Of a stretch of DNA of 64,000 bases, positions 25,252-33,257 are shown piece by piece. Every line of letters begins with the position of its first letter. Position 1 is the stretch's first letter. The notes beneath the pieces are model-generated. The model was not told where the DNA came from and did not search any database. It saw only the letters and a program-made list of their open reading frames with translations. The position numbers and the translations under genes are program-made. This stretch comes from an uncultured Bacteroidales bacterium (GTDB lineage: Bacteria > Bacteroidota > Bacteroidia > Bacteroidales > Muribaculaceae): contig CADCFN010000001.1 of assembly GCA_902800715.1 (NCBI GenBank), positions 164,446-228,445 of the forward strand. Reading direction: 5' to 3'.

Positions 25252-26370
25252 ATGAAACCTATTACTGAACCAAAAATGAAGATGTTGCGATATGCCTATG
25301 CTATACTACTGTGCTTGGTTATCGCAGTGCTGTTTAGTCTAAATCTCTTCAGCCATAAATGGATAATGTACGTTGTCATCGCCGTTGGTTTTGTCCTTGG
25401 GTTTGTAATCGAAGATTACCTCAAGAAGAAATTCCCTGAGACTTTTCCAAAATCCGAGAATGAAAAAAAAGCCGAGCAGCTTGTCAAAGATATCGAAGAA
25501 GGCAAACTTGACGACAATACAATCAAGTTGCCGCGCACCCTTTTCGGTACCCTGTGCGAGATTATCGCTGTCGGTATCATCGGCTATGCCCTTTACCGAG
25601 CATGGACACTGGACCAGCGCATCTGGTCAATCATTGGCCTTTCGGCGATTAGCATCTTCGGCCTGTTCGGATCCTATATTACTGACATTAAGAAGAAAGA
25701 TTACGATCCGAGGTATATTGGAGCCTATGAGGCTATGGGCAATCGTGGCCATGTAACCGCAATAATTGCTGCATTGTTAGCGCTTCTGTTGACCTACTTC
25801 ACCGATCCAGAAGCCTATTACAGATGGAGGCCCCTCTTTTTCTTGTGCGGATTGTTTTTTGCGTTCAGGATACCCGTCCAACACATCCTCTACAAGCGAA
25901 GCGCTGCCCTGATGGCAAAAGTCAACAATTACAATCCTGGAAACGTCCGTGTGGCACGCACTCTTGAGGGCACAGCCTTTGAAACGGCAACTGTGCTTAT
26001 GCTCATCGGCGGGTGGTGTGCTGCAGCCATCAAGCACCTGTTGGCGGGCAAGGGAATCCTGGATATTCCCGTCGCCGACCTCATCGTGTGCTCGGTATTC
26101 TCCATCGGTTTCCTCATCCTTGCCTATTTCCCGACGTGGATGAGTGGCGCTGCCACCTTCAAGAGTGACGAGCAAGTCTTGTCCAGCATTAGGCGTTGCC
26201 GCATTTCCGCTATTGTGCTCGCTCTGTTTGCGCTCATCCTTCCTTTCATCGTACCCGACCTGGACGAGAAAATGCTGGGATACCTTTATATCGCAGTGCT
26301 CCTCATCATCTCGATTAGCAGCTACTTTATTAAATCCGGCAGAGAAAACAACCCTACAAACAACGAATAA
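25252..26370 (+). CDS. Array protein 2: two-module membrane protein
   Basis: 372 residues starting 2 bp after the previous stop. Two module copies are visible, each opening with the array signature: KLPRTLFGTLCEIIAVGIIGYALYRAW and RVARTLEGTAFETATVLMLIGGWC. Each is followed by hydrophobic helices and the second by RRCRISAIVLALFALILPFI. The N-terminus has two further helices. Inner-membrane location is predicted; function unknown. The tail (KSGRENNPTNNE) is hydrophilic. Confidence 0.78.
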   Translation: MKPITEPKMKMLRYAYAILLCLVIAVLFSLNLFSHKWIMYVVIAVGFVLGFVIEDYLKKKFPETFPKSENEKKAEQLVKDIEEGKLDDNTIKLPRTLFGTLCEIIAVGIIGYALYRAWTLDQRIWSIIGLSAISIFGLFGSYITDIKKKDYDPRYIGAYEAMGNRGHVTAIIAALLALLLTYFTDPEAYYRWRPLFFLCGLFFAFRIPVQHILYKRSAALMAKVNNYNPGNVRVARTLEGTAFETATVLMLIGGWCAAAIKHLLAGKGILDIPVADLIVCSVFSIGFLILAYFPTWMSGAATFKSDEQVLSSIRRCRISAIVLALFALILPFIVPDLDEKMLGYLYIAVLLIISISSYFIKSGRENNPTNNE

Positions 26371-26374
26371 GACT

Positions 26375-27007
26375 ATGAAACTGAGTAGTAATAGCGCATT
26401 CAATCTACTGGGCGTCGTATGCATGGTTGTCCTCATCGGGGCTCTCATGCTGGCAGGATGGGCAGGATTGTCAACGACGGGAATCATCGTCACGGGAGTT
26501 GTTGTCGCAGCAATCGGCAATTTCGTGGCCATCATATTGTTGGCCAAGTACAGCAGCGAGCAAAACGAACCCGCCGATGGTTTCCATCTTGATGAGGTGA
26601 GAGTGCCCCGCACCGCTTTGAGTACCGGGATTGAAATCATCACAGGTGTCCTCGTGGCCATCGCATGGGCAGTATCTGCCAAAAACGGCATCTTCACCGA
26701 GGACGATGGCAGTTTCAGTTTCAGAACGCTGTTCGGCATGCTACTTTTCACCTGCACCATCATTTTCATGCTCTGTGACACCTATAGCCCTGGTGGCATC
26801 AATAACGCGGGCATCCTGACCAATATCAAACAGGTCAAATTGGCTGTTTACATGAATCGCTTGTTTGCCGTTCTGTTTGCAGCAGGAATGCTGGTATTCT
26901 CTTTTCCCGCGCTCCGGCAGCAGAACTGGATTGTTATCGGGGTGGCTGCGGTATTGCTTCTAGCCTATATTGCTTTTCGCATCCTCATCCGCAAGGCAAG
27001 GGATTAA
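26375..27007 (+). CDS. Array protein 3: single-module membrane protein
   Basis: 210 residues from ATG 26375, 4 bp after the previous stop. The layout is two N-terminal helices, the signature VPRTALSTGIEIITGVLVAIAWAVSAKNG, then FTEDDGSFSFRTLFGMLLFTCTIIF, then LTNIKQVKLAVYMNRLFAVLFAAGMLVFSFP and a basic tail RILIRKARD. It gives the cleanest view of one module. FTEDDGSF recurs almost unchanged in array protein 6, so these two are close relatives. Confidence 0.8.
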   Translation: MKLSSNSAFNLLGVVCMVVLIGALMLAGWAGLSTTGIIVTGVVVAAIGNFVAIILLAKYSSEQNEPADGFHLDEVRVPRTALSTGIEIITGVLVAIAWAVSAKNGIFTEDDGSFSFRTLFGMLLFTCTIIFMLCDTYSPGGINNAGILTNIKQVKLAVYMNRLFAVLFAAGMLVFSFPALRQQNWIVIGVAAVLLLAYIAFRILIRKARD

Positions 27008-27058
27008 GCTGGTTCAGTGAAACCACATCAGTTCTCAATTTCTAAAACCGAAGAGATT

Positions 27059-27676
27059 ATGGACAGAACAAAAGCTAACAATCTGATTGCAGCCGTCTTG
27101 TTTGGAGTATTGTTTCTGATCATCGTGCTCTATATACATGGCAGAATCAGCCATCTTGTTGCCATCATTTCGGGAATCGGCATTATTTGTGGATACACTA
27201 TAACGCGCCATTTCCTCTCTGCTGCAACGTCCGAAGAAGATAAAGAGAAAGAAAAAGTACAACGTGCATTAAGAAAGACTAAGGTGACTCGCACTCGCGA
27301 GGGGACTATATTTGAAGTGGCAACAGCCCTGATTCTTGTCTGCTCGCTGGTCATCGGTATTGCCAATCACACGTTCGAACAAGGTGACTCTACCCTAAGG
27401 GATTATGCGTTTTGCTGCATCTCAGCCATCGCGCTCCTCATTCTGGCCTATCATCCGTTTTGGGGGTCTTCACTCGGCAACTTCACCAATGCCGAGCAGT
27501 ATAAGCTCCTGATCAGAAAAAACCGAGTGGGTGCGGTTGCAACAGCCTTGCTAGCGCTAATCGTCAGCATCCGTCCATTATGGAACACTCTGGTTATTGC
27601 CATCTTGATAGGCCTTGTCGTTGTTTGGTGGGGCATTGACTTCCTCTTTTTACTCTTGTATAAAAGGAACAAATGA
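27059..27676 (+). CDS. Array protein 4: single-module membrane protein
   Basis: 205 residues from ATG 27059. The upstream GTG at 27017 is in frame but less likely. Two N-terminal helices, signature KVTRTREGTIFEVATALILVCSLVIGIANH, then YHPFWGSSLGNFTNAEQYKLLIRKNRVGAVATALLALIV. The TNAEQYKL segment is reminiscent of the NAxxQY region of DUF1648-type proteins. Its start region (TAAAACCGAAGAGAT before ATGGACAGA) is repeated almost exactly before array protein 7. Confidence 0.78.
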   Translation: MDRTKANNLIAAVLFGVLFLIIVLYIHGRISHLVAIISGIGIICGYTITRHFLSAATSEEDKEKEKVQRALRKTKVTRTREGTIFEVATALILVCSLVIGIANHTFEQGDSTLRDYAFCCISAIALLILAYHPFWGSSLGNFTNAEQYKLLIRKNRVGAVATALLALIVSIRPLWNTLVIAILIGLVVVWWGIDFLFLLLYKRNK

Positions 27677-27722
27677 GGCTGACCTCATATTTCATTAACC
27701 ACATTAAAAAAGAGAATTGGTT

Positions 27723-28856
27723 ATGAAACACCTGAACAGAAATATCTATCTCCTCCTTATCGGTATTATTGAAGCGGTCTTCATCATCTACACGGTCGTC
27801 ATGTCTAGAAGGGAAAACATTGAGACCGGGGAACTTGTGTTCGGTTGCTGCGCCATGGCAATCATGGCAGCGATATGCATTGTTGTGGCCTTTATTAATA
27901 AGATTGGTAACAAGAAAGAGGAGAGTCCTAAACTGGACTTTACCGAAGTGCCGCGCTCACGTGAGGGAGCCATCTTTGAAGTGCTCACACTACTGATTAT
28001 CGCTGTCGCCTGGACAGTGGCGATTGTCACCAATCGGTTTTGGATGATGGAAGGCTCCTTCTTTTTCCTCGAGCCCGTAACCATGTTTACACTGACAATC
28101 CTTGCCATTACCGTCCTGTGGATTGTGTACATGCCAAGATTTCTTTCAATGGTAAGAAGGCATACTCATGTGAAGCAGGTGACCCTTGAAGTGCTCATGT
28201 GCCGCGTGCTGGCCGTTGAACTTGCGATGTTCGTCCTTGGGTATGCCCTACCTTTGGGAGATTTATCAACAGGGTTCTTCTACCAAACAATCATTTTCTA
28301 CATTGCCGGAGCAGTTCTTCTTGTCACCGTCGCCGTCTTTCGCTACCTCATCTACAAAGCTCAGAGCAATCCCGAGGACATCGAGCACGACGCTGTTGTT
28401 GACGGTTCCAACATCAATCAGGTAAGAACGCGGAACACCGTCGTGGGCACCATGATTGAAGTACTCGTCGCCGTCCTTGTAGTCCTGGCATGGGTACTGG
28501 GAGCGAAAAATGGCGTCTTCACCCAGGACTACTATCACAATAACCTCGACTACGATAGGCGGCTCTCGTGCTTGGTCTTTTTCACCATCCTCATCATCTG
28601 GACGCTCTGGCGTGCCCATCGCCCCGACGAAATCATAAAAAAGGGAAAGTGGCCCAAGGTGACCAATCTCAAACAGGCCAGATTGGCTACTTGGGTGTTT
28701 CGCGTGTATGCCATAATTATTGCCATATTCATGTTGTTAATTCCCTTCCAGCGTTTTAACGCAATTTGGCTTACGTTAGGAATGGCGGTCGTGACGTTCA
28801 TCACGGGGCTCATTTTTATCATCCTCATCTACGGGGCTAGAGACGAAAAGAGTTGA
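27723..28856 (+). CDS. Array protein 5: two-module membrane protein
   Basis: 377 residues from ATG 27723. N-terminus MKHLNRNIYLLLIGIIEAVF matches that of array protein 6. Two modules: EVPRSREGAIFEVLTLLIIAVAW and RTRNTVVGTMIEVLVAVLVVLAWVLGAKNG. Both end with the module tail: VLMCRVLAVELAMFVLGYALPLG...YLIYKAQS and VTNLKQARLATWVFRVYAI...LIYGARD. Many transmembrane segments. Function unknown. Confidence 0.8.
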   Translation: MKHLNRNIYLLLIGIIEAVFIIYTVVMSRRENIETGELVFGCCAMAIMAAICIVVAFINKIGNKKEESPKLDFTEVPRSREGAIFEVLTLLIIAVAWTVAIVTNRFWMMEGSFFFLEPVTMFTLTILAITVLWIVYMPRFLSMVRRHTHVKQVTLEVLMCRVLAVELAMFVLGYALPLGDLSTGFFYQTIIFYIAGAVLLVTVAVFRYLIYKAQSNPEDIEHDAVVDGSNINQVRTRNTVVGTMIEVLVAVLVVLAWVLGAKNGVFTQDYYHNNLDYDRRLSCLVFFTILIIWTLWRAHRPDEIIKKGKWPKVTNLKQARLATWVFRVYAIIIAIFMLLIPFQRFNAIWLTLGMAVVTFITGLIFIILIYGARDEKS

Positions 28857-28894
28857 TGATAATATTAATTTGCATTACTTAAACACGCAATATT

Positions 28895-30019
28895 ATGAAA
28901 CATTTAAACAGAAATCTTTACCTAATCATTGTGGGTATTGCCGAAGTACTCTTCTTTACCTACGCGATGGTGCTGTATAGAAGGGGAACCATTGATTCCT
29001 CGGACCTGCAGATGGGCGGCATCTTAGCGGGAGGTGTAGGAGTGCTGGCAGTTATTCTGGCATTCAGCAAATCCTCGTGGTCTGGGGAAAATAAAGAAGG
29101 TAATTTTAACCCGGCCTTGAGCGAAGTGTCGCACACCCGCGAGGGAATCATCTTTGAAGCACTCACAGGGTTGATTATTGTTGGCGCATGGATATTGGCA
29201 TTCGCCTCCGATAGGTTTTGGATTATTGATAACTTCTTCTCTTTCCTCCACCCCGCACTCATGTTTGTGCTATCAATCCTGACCATTACCTTCTTGTGGA
29301 TTGTGTATCTGCCAAGTTTTAAGTCAAAGACAAGAAAGCACAATGTGGAGCAGGTTGTCCTTGAAGTCCGCATGTGCCGTGTGCTTGCTGTAGAATTTGC
29401 ATTATTCGTTCTGGCAAGCGCCCTACCTCTGGGTGATTACTCAATGGTCTGCATCTTCATTATTGGAGCAGCTCTTCTCCTCGCCATCGCTATCTTCCGC
29501 TATCTCATCTACCAAGCTCGACACAACTTTGCAGACGATTATAGCAGCGAAAAGAACGAACACGCTAGCGATTTCGACATCGATAAGGTAAAAATGCCAC
29601 GCACCGCCTTGGGCACTTTGACCGTAATCCTCATTGGCGCTCTCGTAATCATCGCATGGGTGATGTCAGCTATAAACGGCCGCTTCACCGAGGATGATGG
29701 CAGTTTCAATATCGGGGCGCTGTTCGTCCTGCTCTCTTGCACCATTGGAACCCTCAAACTCATCTGGGACACATACAAACTTGGCAACATGAGAGACGTG
29801 GGCCAGTTGACCAATCTTAAACAGGCAAAACTGGCTGTTTTGCTGTACCGCATGTTCGCCTTAATGCTCGGCATAATAATGCTGCTATATGCCTTCCCGA
29901 GTATTAGCAAGAGTATTGATCCACTATGGGTGTTGGCTGGATATCTTGCGATACTGGCAATCCTGTTTTTCACCTTCCGCACCCTCATCCGCAGGGCAGG
30001 AGATCAGCAAGGTCATTGA
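28895..30019 (+). CDS. Array protein 6: two-module membrane protein
   Basis: 374 residues. The N-terminus MKHLNRNLYLIIVGIAEVLFF and the first module (EVSHTREGIIFEALTGLIIVGAW...VRMCRVLAVEFALFVLASALPLG) match array protein 5. The second module (KMPRTALGTLTVILIGALVIIAWVMSAINGRFTEDDGSF) matches array protein 3 more closely. So it looks like a recombinant or duplicated product of the neighbours, which shows the array evolves by local duplication. Function unknown. Confidence 0.8.
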   Translation: MKHLNRNLYLIIVGIAEVLFFTYAMVLYRRGTIDSSDLQMGGILAGGVGVLAVILAFSKSSWSGENKEGNFNPALSEVSHTREGIIFEALTGLIIVGAWILAFASDRFWIIDNFFSFLHPALMFVLSILTITFLWIVYLPSFKSKTRKHNVEQVVLEVRMCRVLAVEFALFVLASALPLGDYSMVCIFIIGAALLLAIAIFRYLIYQARHNFADDYSSEKNEHASDFDIDKVKMPRTALGTLTVILIGALVIIAWVMSAINGRFTEDDGSFNIGALFVLLSCTIGTLKLIWDTYKLGNMRDVGQLTNLKQAKLAVLLYRMFALMLGIIMLLYAFPSISKSIDPLWVLAGYLAILAILFFTFRTLIRRAGDQQGH

Positions 30020-30053
30020 AACTGCATTATATTAAATTAAAACCGAAGAAATC

Positions 30054-30230
30054 ATGGACAGAAAGAAAACGCTTTGTATGTTCGCCATCATCGAGACGCT
30101 GGTTAACTTTATCATCATTACCCTGTTCTTGATGGGCAGGTTGAGCCTCACAGGTTTCAGCATCGCACTTGCTGTCATCTTGCTCATCTCGGCGGGTATA
30201 GTCTTACTCATCATCCGCAAGACCGAGTGA
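30054..30230 (+). CDS. Array protein 7: 58-aa two-helix membrane protein
   Basis: ATG 30054, 34 bp after array protein 6. It starts MDRKKTLCMFAII, has two hydrophobic segments around a short GRLSLTG turn, and ends LLIIRKTE. The bases before its start and its first codons copy those of array protein 4, so it is the N-terminal two helices of that paralogue without the module. It may be a functional small membrane protein or a truncated duplicate. Confidence 0.6.
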   Translation: MDRKKTLCMFAIIETLVNFIIITLFLMGRLSLTGFSIALAVILLISAGIVLLIIRKTE

Positions 30231-30255
30231 CACTAAGAAATCCTTTCAACAATAG

Positions 30256-30286
30256 CAAGGGCGGCCCAAAAATGGAGCCGCTCTTG
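30256..30286 (+). terminator. Possible terminator closing the membrane-protein array
   Basis: A 10-bp stem (CAAGGGCGGC / GCCGCTCTTG, one G-U) with an 11-nt loop, but without a clear U tract. Confidence 0.4.
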
Positions 30287-30382
30287 TCATATCCATAAGA
30301 GTTTGATACGTTGAATTAATTTATTTGCCCTGGATTTAAGCAATTTTCACCTGGTTTTGCCTTTGATTTTGGCAAATTTAGG

Positions 30383-30390
30383 TATTTTTG
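30383..30390 (+). promoter_or_regulatory. Promoter -7 box very close to the nuclease start
   Basis: TATTTTTG ends 5 bp before the ATG at 30396, so a transcript would start at or next to the start codon. -33-like TTTG candidates upstream have non-ideal spacing. Confidence 0.45.
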
Positions 30391-30395
30391 TGACT

Positions 30396-31232
30396 ATGAA
30401 CAAGCGTGTGGACCGGTTTTGGCAACGCTGGGGCAATACCGTGAGGTTTCTCTTGTGGGGCTTGACTGTGGTGCTGGTATGCTTTTTGCTGTATCGCGTC
30501 ATGGTGAACAACAGTGCCACACATCTCGAACCCCTGAGCGAGGGCATGCGCGACAGCTTGATGACCGTCGGCATGCCACGTTCTGTGCCCGACACGCTGG
30601 TGAGGTATCACGCCTTTGACGTGCACTTCAACAGTCAGCAGGGCATTGCCAACTGTGCGGCCTATGAGCTCACAACCAACGAGCTTAACGGGACTGTCGA
30701 ACGTGCGGGTGATTTCTTGCAGGACACGAGCGTTAATGGCTGTCCGTCGCCTGCCGATTATGCCGGCAGCGGAATGGACCGAGGTCACCTGGTGCCTGCC
30801 GCCGACCTCAAGTGGGACGAGGCTGCCATGCAAGAGTCGTTCAAGCTGACCAACGTCGCACCCATGCACAAGGCACTCAACGAGGGCGGTTGGGCACGGT
30901 TGGAAGAGAAAGTGCGCGAGTGGACCGTGCGTGACAGCGCGCTGCTGGTGTTCACGGGACCCGTCGTGAGCAACGGCGACACGACGCTGGCGAGTGGTCG
31001 GGTAAAGGTGCCGAGTGCTTATTTCAAGGTCATCTTGGCACCGTGCGTGAGGCCGATGCGCGCCATTGCATTCATCTACCCAAACGGTAAGAGCGGGGGA
31101 CGGCTGAGCCAATATGCCGTTAACGTTGACGAGGTGGAGCGCCGCACAGGGCTGGATTTCTTCCCCACCCTGCCCGCCACCGAGCAGCAACGGCTTGAGA
31201 GCACCGTCAATCTCAACGCTTTCACAAATTAG
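30396..31232 (+). CDS. DNA/RNA non-specific endonuclease (NUC1), membrane-anchored
   Basis: 278 residues from ATG 30396. One N-terminal transmembrane segment (about 17-35) puts the enzyme outside the inner membrane. The NUC1 (beta-beta-alpha-metal) domain follows: DRGHLVPAADLKW at residues 128-140 holds the catalytic His131; FKLTNVAPMHKALNEGGWARLEEKVREW supplies the metal-binding Asn region. LVFTGPVV and SAYFKVILAP are also typical. It degrades DNA and RNA without sequence preference, probably for nucleotide uptake. A second NUC1 gene follows 23 bp downstream. Confidence 0.9.
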   Translation: MNKRVDRFWQRWGNTVRFLLWGLTVVLVCFLLYRVMVNNSATHLEPLSEGMRDSLMTVGMPRSVPDTLVRYHAFDVHFNSQQGIANCAAYELTTNELNGTVERAGDFLQDTSVNGCPSPADYAGSGMDRGHLVPAADLKWDEAAMQESFKLTNVAPMHKALNEGGWARLEEKVREWTVRDSALLVFTGPVVSNGDTTLASGRVKVPSAYFKVILAPCVRPMRAIAFIYPNGKSGGRLSQYAVNVDEVERRTGLDFFPTLPATEQQRLESTVNLNAFTN

Positions 31233-31255
31233 GAATCAAAAACAAAATATAAAAA

Positions 31256-32194
31256 ATGAAGAATATGAAACAATTAGCAAAGATTTGGATTCTGGTAGCT
31301 GCGATGGTCATGGGCGGTGCCCTGCCACCGCAAGTGATGGGCGACAGCAGCATTACCCTGCAATGGAGTGCCCAGGCCAAGAGCAAAAAGAAATCCAAGA
31401 AAAAAGCCAAAAAGTCCAAAAAGTCCAAATCCAATCCTGCTGTAGCTTCACCGCTGGCGAGCGTTCCCACCATCGGCAAAACGGCAACGAACACGAAAGT
31501 GCCGATGCAGCAGACCAACGCACTGCTGGCGGTAAAAGTGCCCAAATCAATAGACAACGAGGTACTGAACTATAAGGCCATCAGAGTAAACTTCAACCCG
31601 TCGTTGAGGATTCCCAACTGCGTTGCCTATGAATTGACGGCGACGATGGTCGATATGAGTGATGCACCAGGACACGAGGTGCGCAAAAACTTCAAGTATG
31701 CCAAGGACCCCAACGTCGCCTCATGCCCCGAAAGCTGGGAATACCGCAGCAGCGGTTATAGCCGTGGCCACATGGCACCAGCGATGGACATGCGGTGGGG
31801 CAAGACAGAAATGGCGCAGTGCTTCTACATGACCAACATGTGCCCGCAGGACACCAAACTCAACAACGACAACTGGCGTTTGCTGGAGGAGAAGATTCAC
31901 CGTTGGGCAAAGCGCGACAAGCGCATCCTGGTCTTCACAGGTCCCATCGTGGGCAAGAACCCCAAGATGATTGGCAATGACAAGCAGAACATCGCCGTGC
32001 CCGAGGCCTTCTTTAAAGTGCTGTACGCCCCCGAGCAGCGCCGCGCCATCGCCTTTATCTACAACAATGAGCCGTGCCCGGGAAACATCAGCAAATATGC
32101 GGTCACTGTTCAAGAGGTGGAGCGCCGCACAGGGCTCACCTTCTCCAGCGCCATCCCCAAGCGCCAATGCAAAGTTGAAGACTGGGACTTCTAA
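31256..32194 (+). CDS. DNA/RNA non-specific endonuclease (NUC1), secreted
   Basis: 312 residues. Signal peptide near 1-29, then a Lys/Ser-rich linker (42-59, AKSKKKSKKKAKKSKKSKS) that could bind DNA or the cell wall. The NUC1 domain has SRGHMAPAMDMRW at 169-181, with Ser in place of the usual Asp of DRGH but the catalytic His172 kept, and FYMTNMCPQDTKLNNDNWRLLEEKI. It is a paralogue of the gene before it. The Asp-to-Ser variant is known to be tolerated in family members, so activity is likely. Confidence 0.9.
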   Translation: MKNMKQLAKIWILVAAMVMGGALPPQVMGDSSITLQWSAQAKSKKKSKKKAKKSKKSKSNPAVASPLASVPTIGKTATNTKVPMQQTNALLAVKVPKSIDNEVLNYKAIRVNFNPSLRIPNCVAYELTATMVDMSDAPGHEVRKNFKYAKDPNVASCPESWEYRSSGYSRGHMAPAMDMRWGKTEMAQCFYMTNMCPQDTKLNNDNWRLLEEKIHRWAKRDKRILVFTGPIVGKNPKMIGNDKQNIAVPEAFFKVLYAPEQRRAIAFIYNNEPCPGNISKYAVTVQEVERRTGLTFSSAIPKRQCKVEDWDF

Positions 32195-32230
32195 CCATCT
32201 TTGCCATTAGGGAAGGATTACAAAACCATA

Positions 32231-33208
32231 ATGATGATGAGACGTTTTTTGCCTTTAGTGATTATGCTTGCCCTAGCTGTTGACGCTTGGGCATGGAAAC
32301 CGCTGTTTGTGGGCCATCGCGGCTGCAACATCGGTGTCGAGAACACCGCCGAGGCCTTCCGTAACGGCGTCAACGTATACGGTTACGACGGACTGGAGTG
32401 TGACGTGCGCGTGACCAAGGACGGCTTCTATGTCATCAGCCACGACGAGACCACCAACCGCCTGGGCGGCAACCTCACCGTTGCCGACGCTACACTGGCC
32501 GAACTGCGCGCCGAGCAGTACACCCAGACGCGTGGCGGCGTGACCTACACGGGCCACATCTGCACCGTGGCCGAATACCTTGCCATCTGCCTCGAGAAGG
32601 GCGTGTTCCCCGTCATCGAACTCAAGTGGACCACCGGTATCAATAACAACGACATGAGCAACTTCGACGGGCTGGCCCATCTGGTCATCGACCAAGGGTT
32701 GACCGACAAGGTCATCTTCCTCACCTCGATGAAGAAGTCGCAGGAGTATATCGCCACTCACTATCCCCAGTTCACACGCCAATGGCTGTGCAACGACAAC
32801 TGGCAGGGCAACGAGACCTGGTGCCAGGAATACTGTCTCAATCCCAGCATCTCCATCGGCAACTTCGACGCCAATACCGTGAAGACGTTCCACGACATGG
32901 GCCTGCACGTGGCCATGTGGACTGTCGACACCAAGGCCAACTACCTGAAATACGGCAACATGGGCGTCCACATGATGACCTGCAACTCGCTTAATCCCAG
33001 CGAGATGCCCGAACTCGATGACATCGATTGGGGCAGCGACGCCCTGGATGAGCGCTCCAACGATGCCGTTACCGTCAATGCGACCGATTACTACACGATG
33101 ACCGGTATGAGCATGGACCACGACAACCCCTCGGGCGGCATCTACATCAGCGTCAAGCACCTGAGCGACGGCACAACCCGGGCAGACAAGGTGATGACAC
33201 CTAGATGA
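32231..33208 (+). CDS. Secreted glycerophosphodiester phosphodiesterase
   Basis: 325 residues from ATG 32231 (two more ATGs follow at 32234 and 32237). Signal peptide MMMRRFLPLVIMLALAVDAWA. The GDPD TIM-barrel signature: GHRGCNIGVENTAEAF with His29-Arg30, LECDVRVTKDGFYVISHDETTNR with the metal-binding Glu-x-Asp and the second catalytic His. It hydrolyses glycerophosphodiesters to glycerol-3-phosphate and an alcohol in the periplasm. The C-terminus after WTVDTKANYLKYGNMGVHMMTCN is extended by about 60 residues of low-complexity acidic sequence. Confidence 0.92.
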   Translation: MMMRRFLPLVIMLALAVDAWAWKPLFVGHRGCNIGVENTAEAFRNGVNVYGYDGLECDVRVTKDGFYVISHDETTNRLGGNLTVADATLAELRAEQYTQTRGGVTYTGHICTVAEYLAICLEKGVFPVIELKWTTGINNNDMSNFDGLAHLVIDQGLTDKVIFLTSMKKSQEYIATHYPQFTRQWLCNDNWQGNETWCQEYCLNPSISIGNFDANTVKTFHDMGLHVAMWTVDTKANYLKYGNMGVHMMTCNSLNPSEMPELDDIDWGSDALDERSNDAVTVNATDYYTMTGMSMDHDNPSGGIYISVKHLSDGTTRADKVMTPR

Positions 33209-33257
33209 ATGCGACGAGTATCGAGAAAAATGTTTTACTTTTGGTTACAATAATTCA

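Noticed and set aside
26144-26374. Upstream extension of array protein 3
   Set aside because: It overlaps the end of array protein 2 in another frame; ATG 26375 fits the gene spacing.
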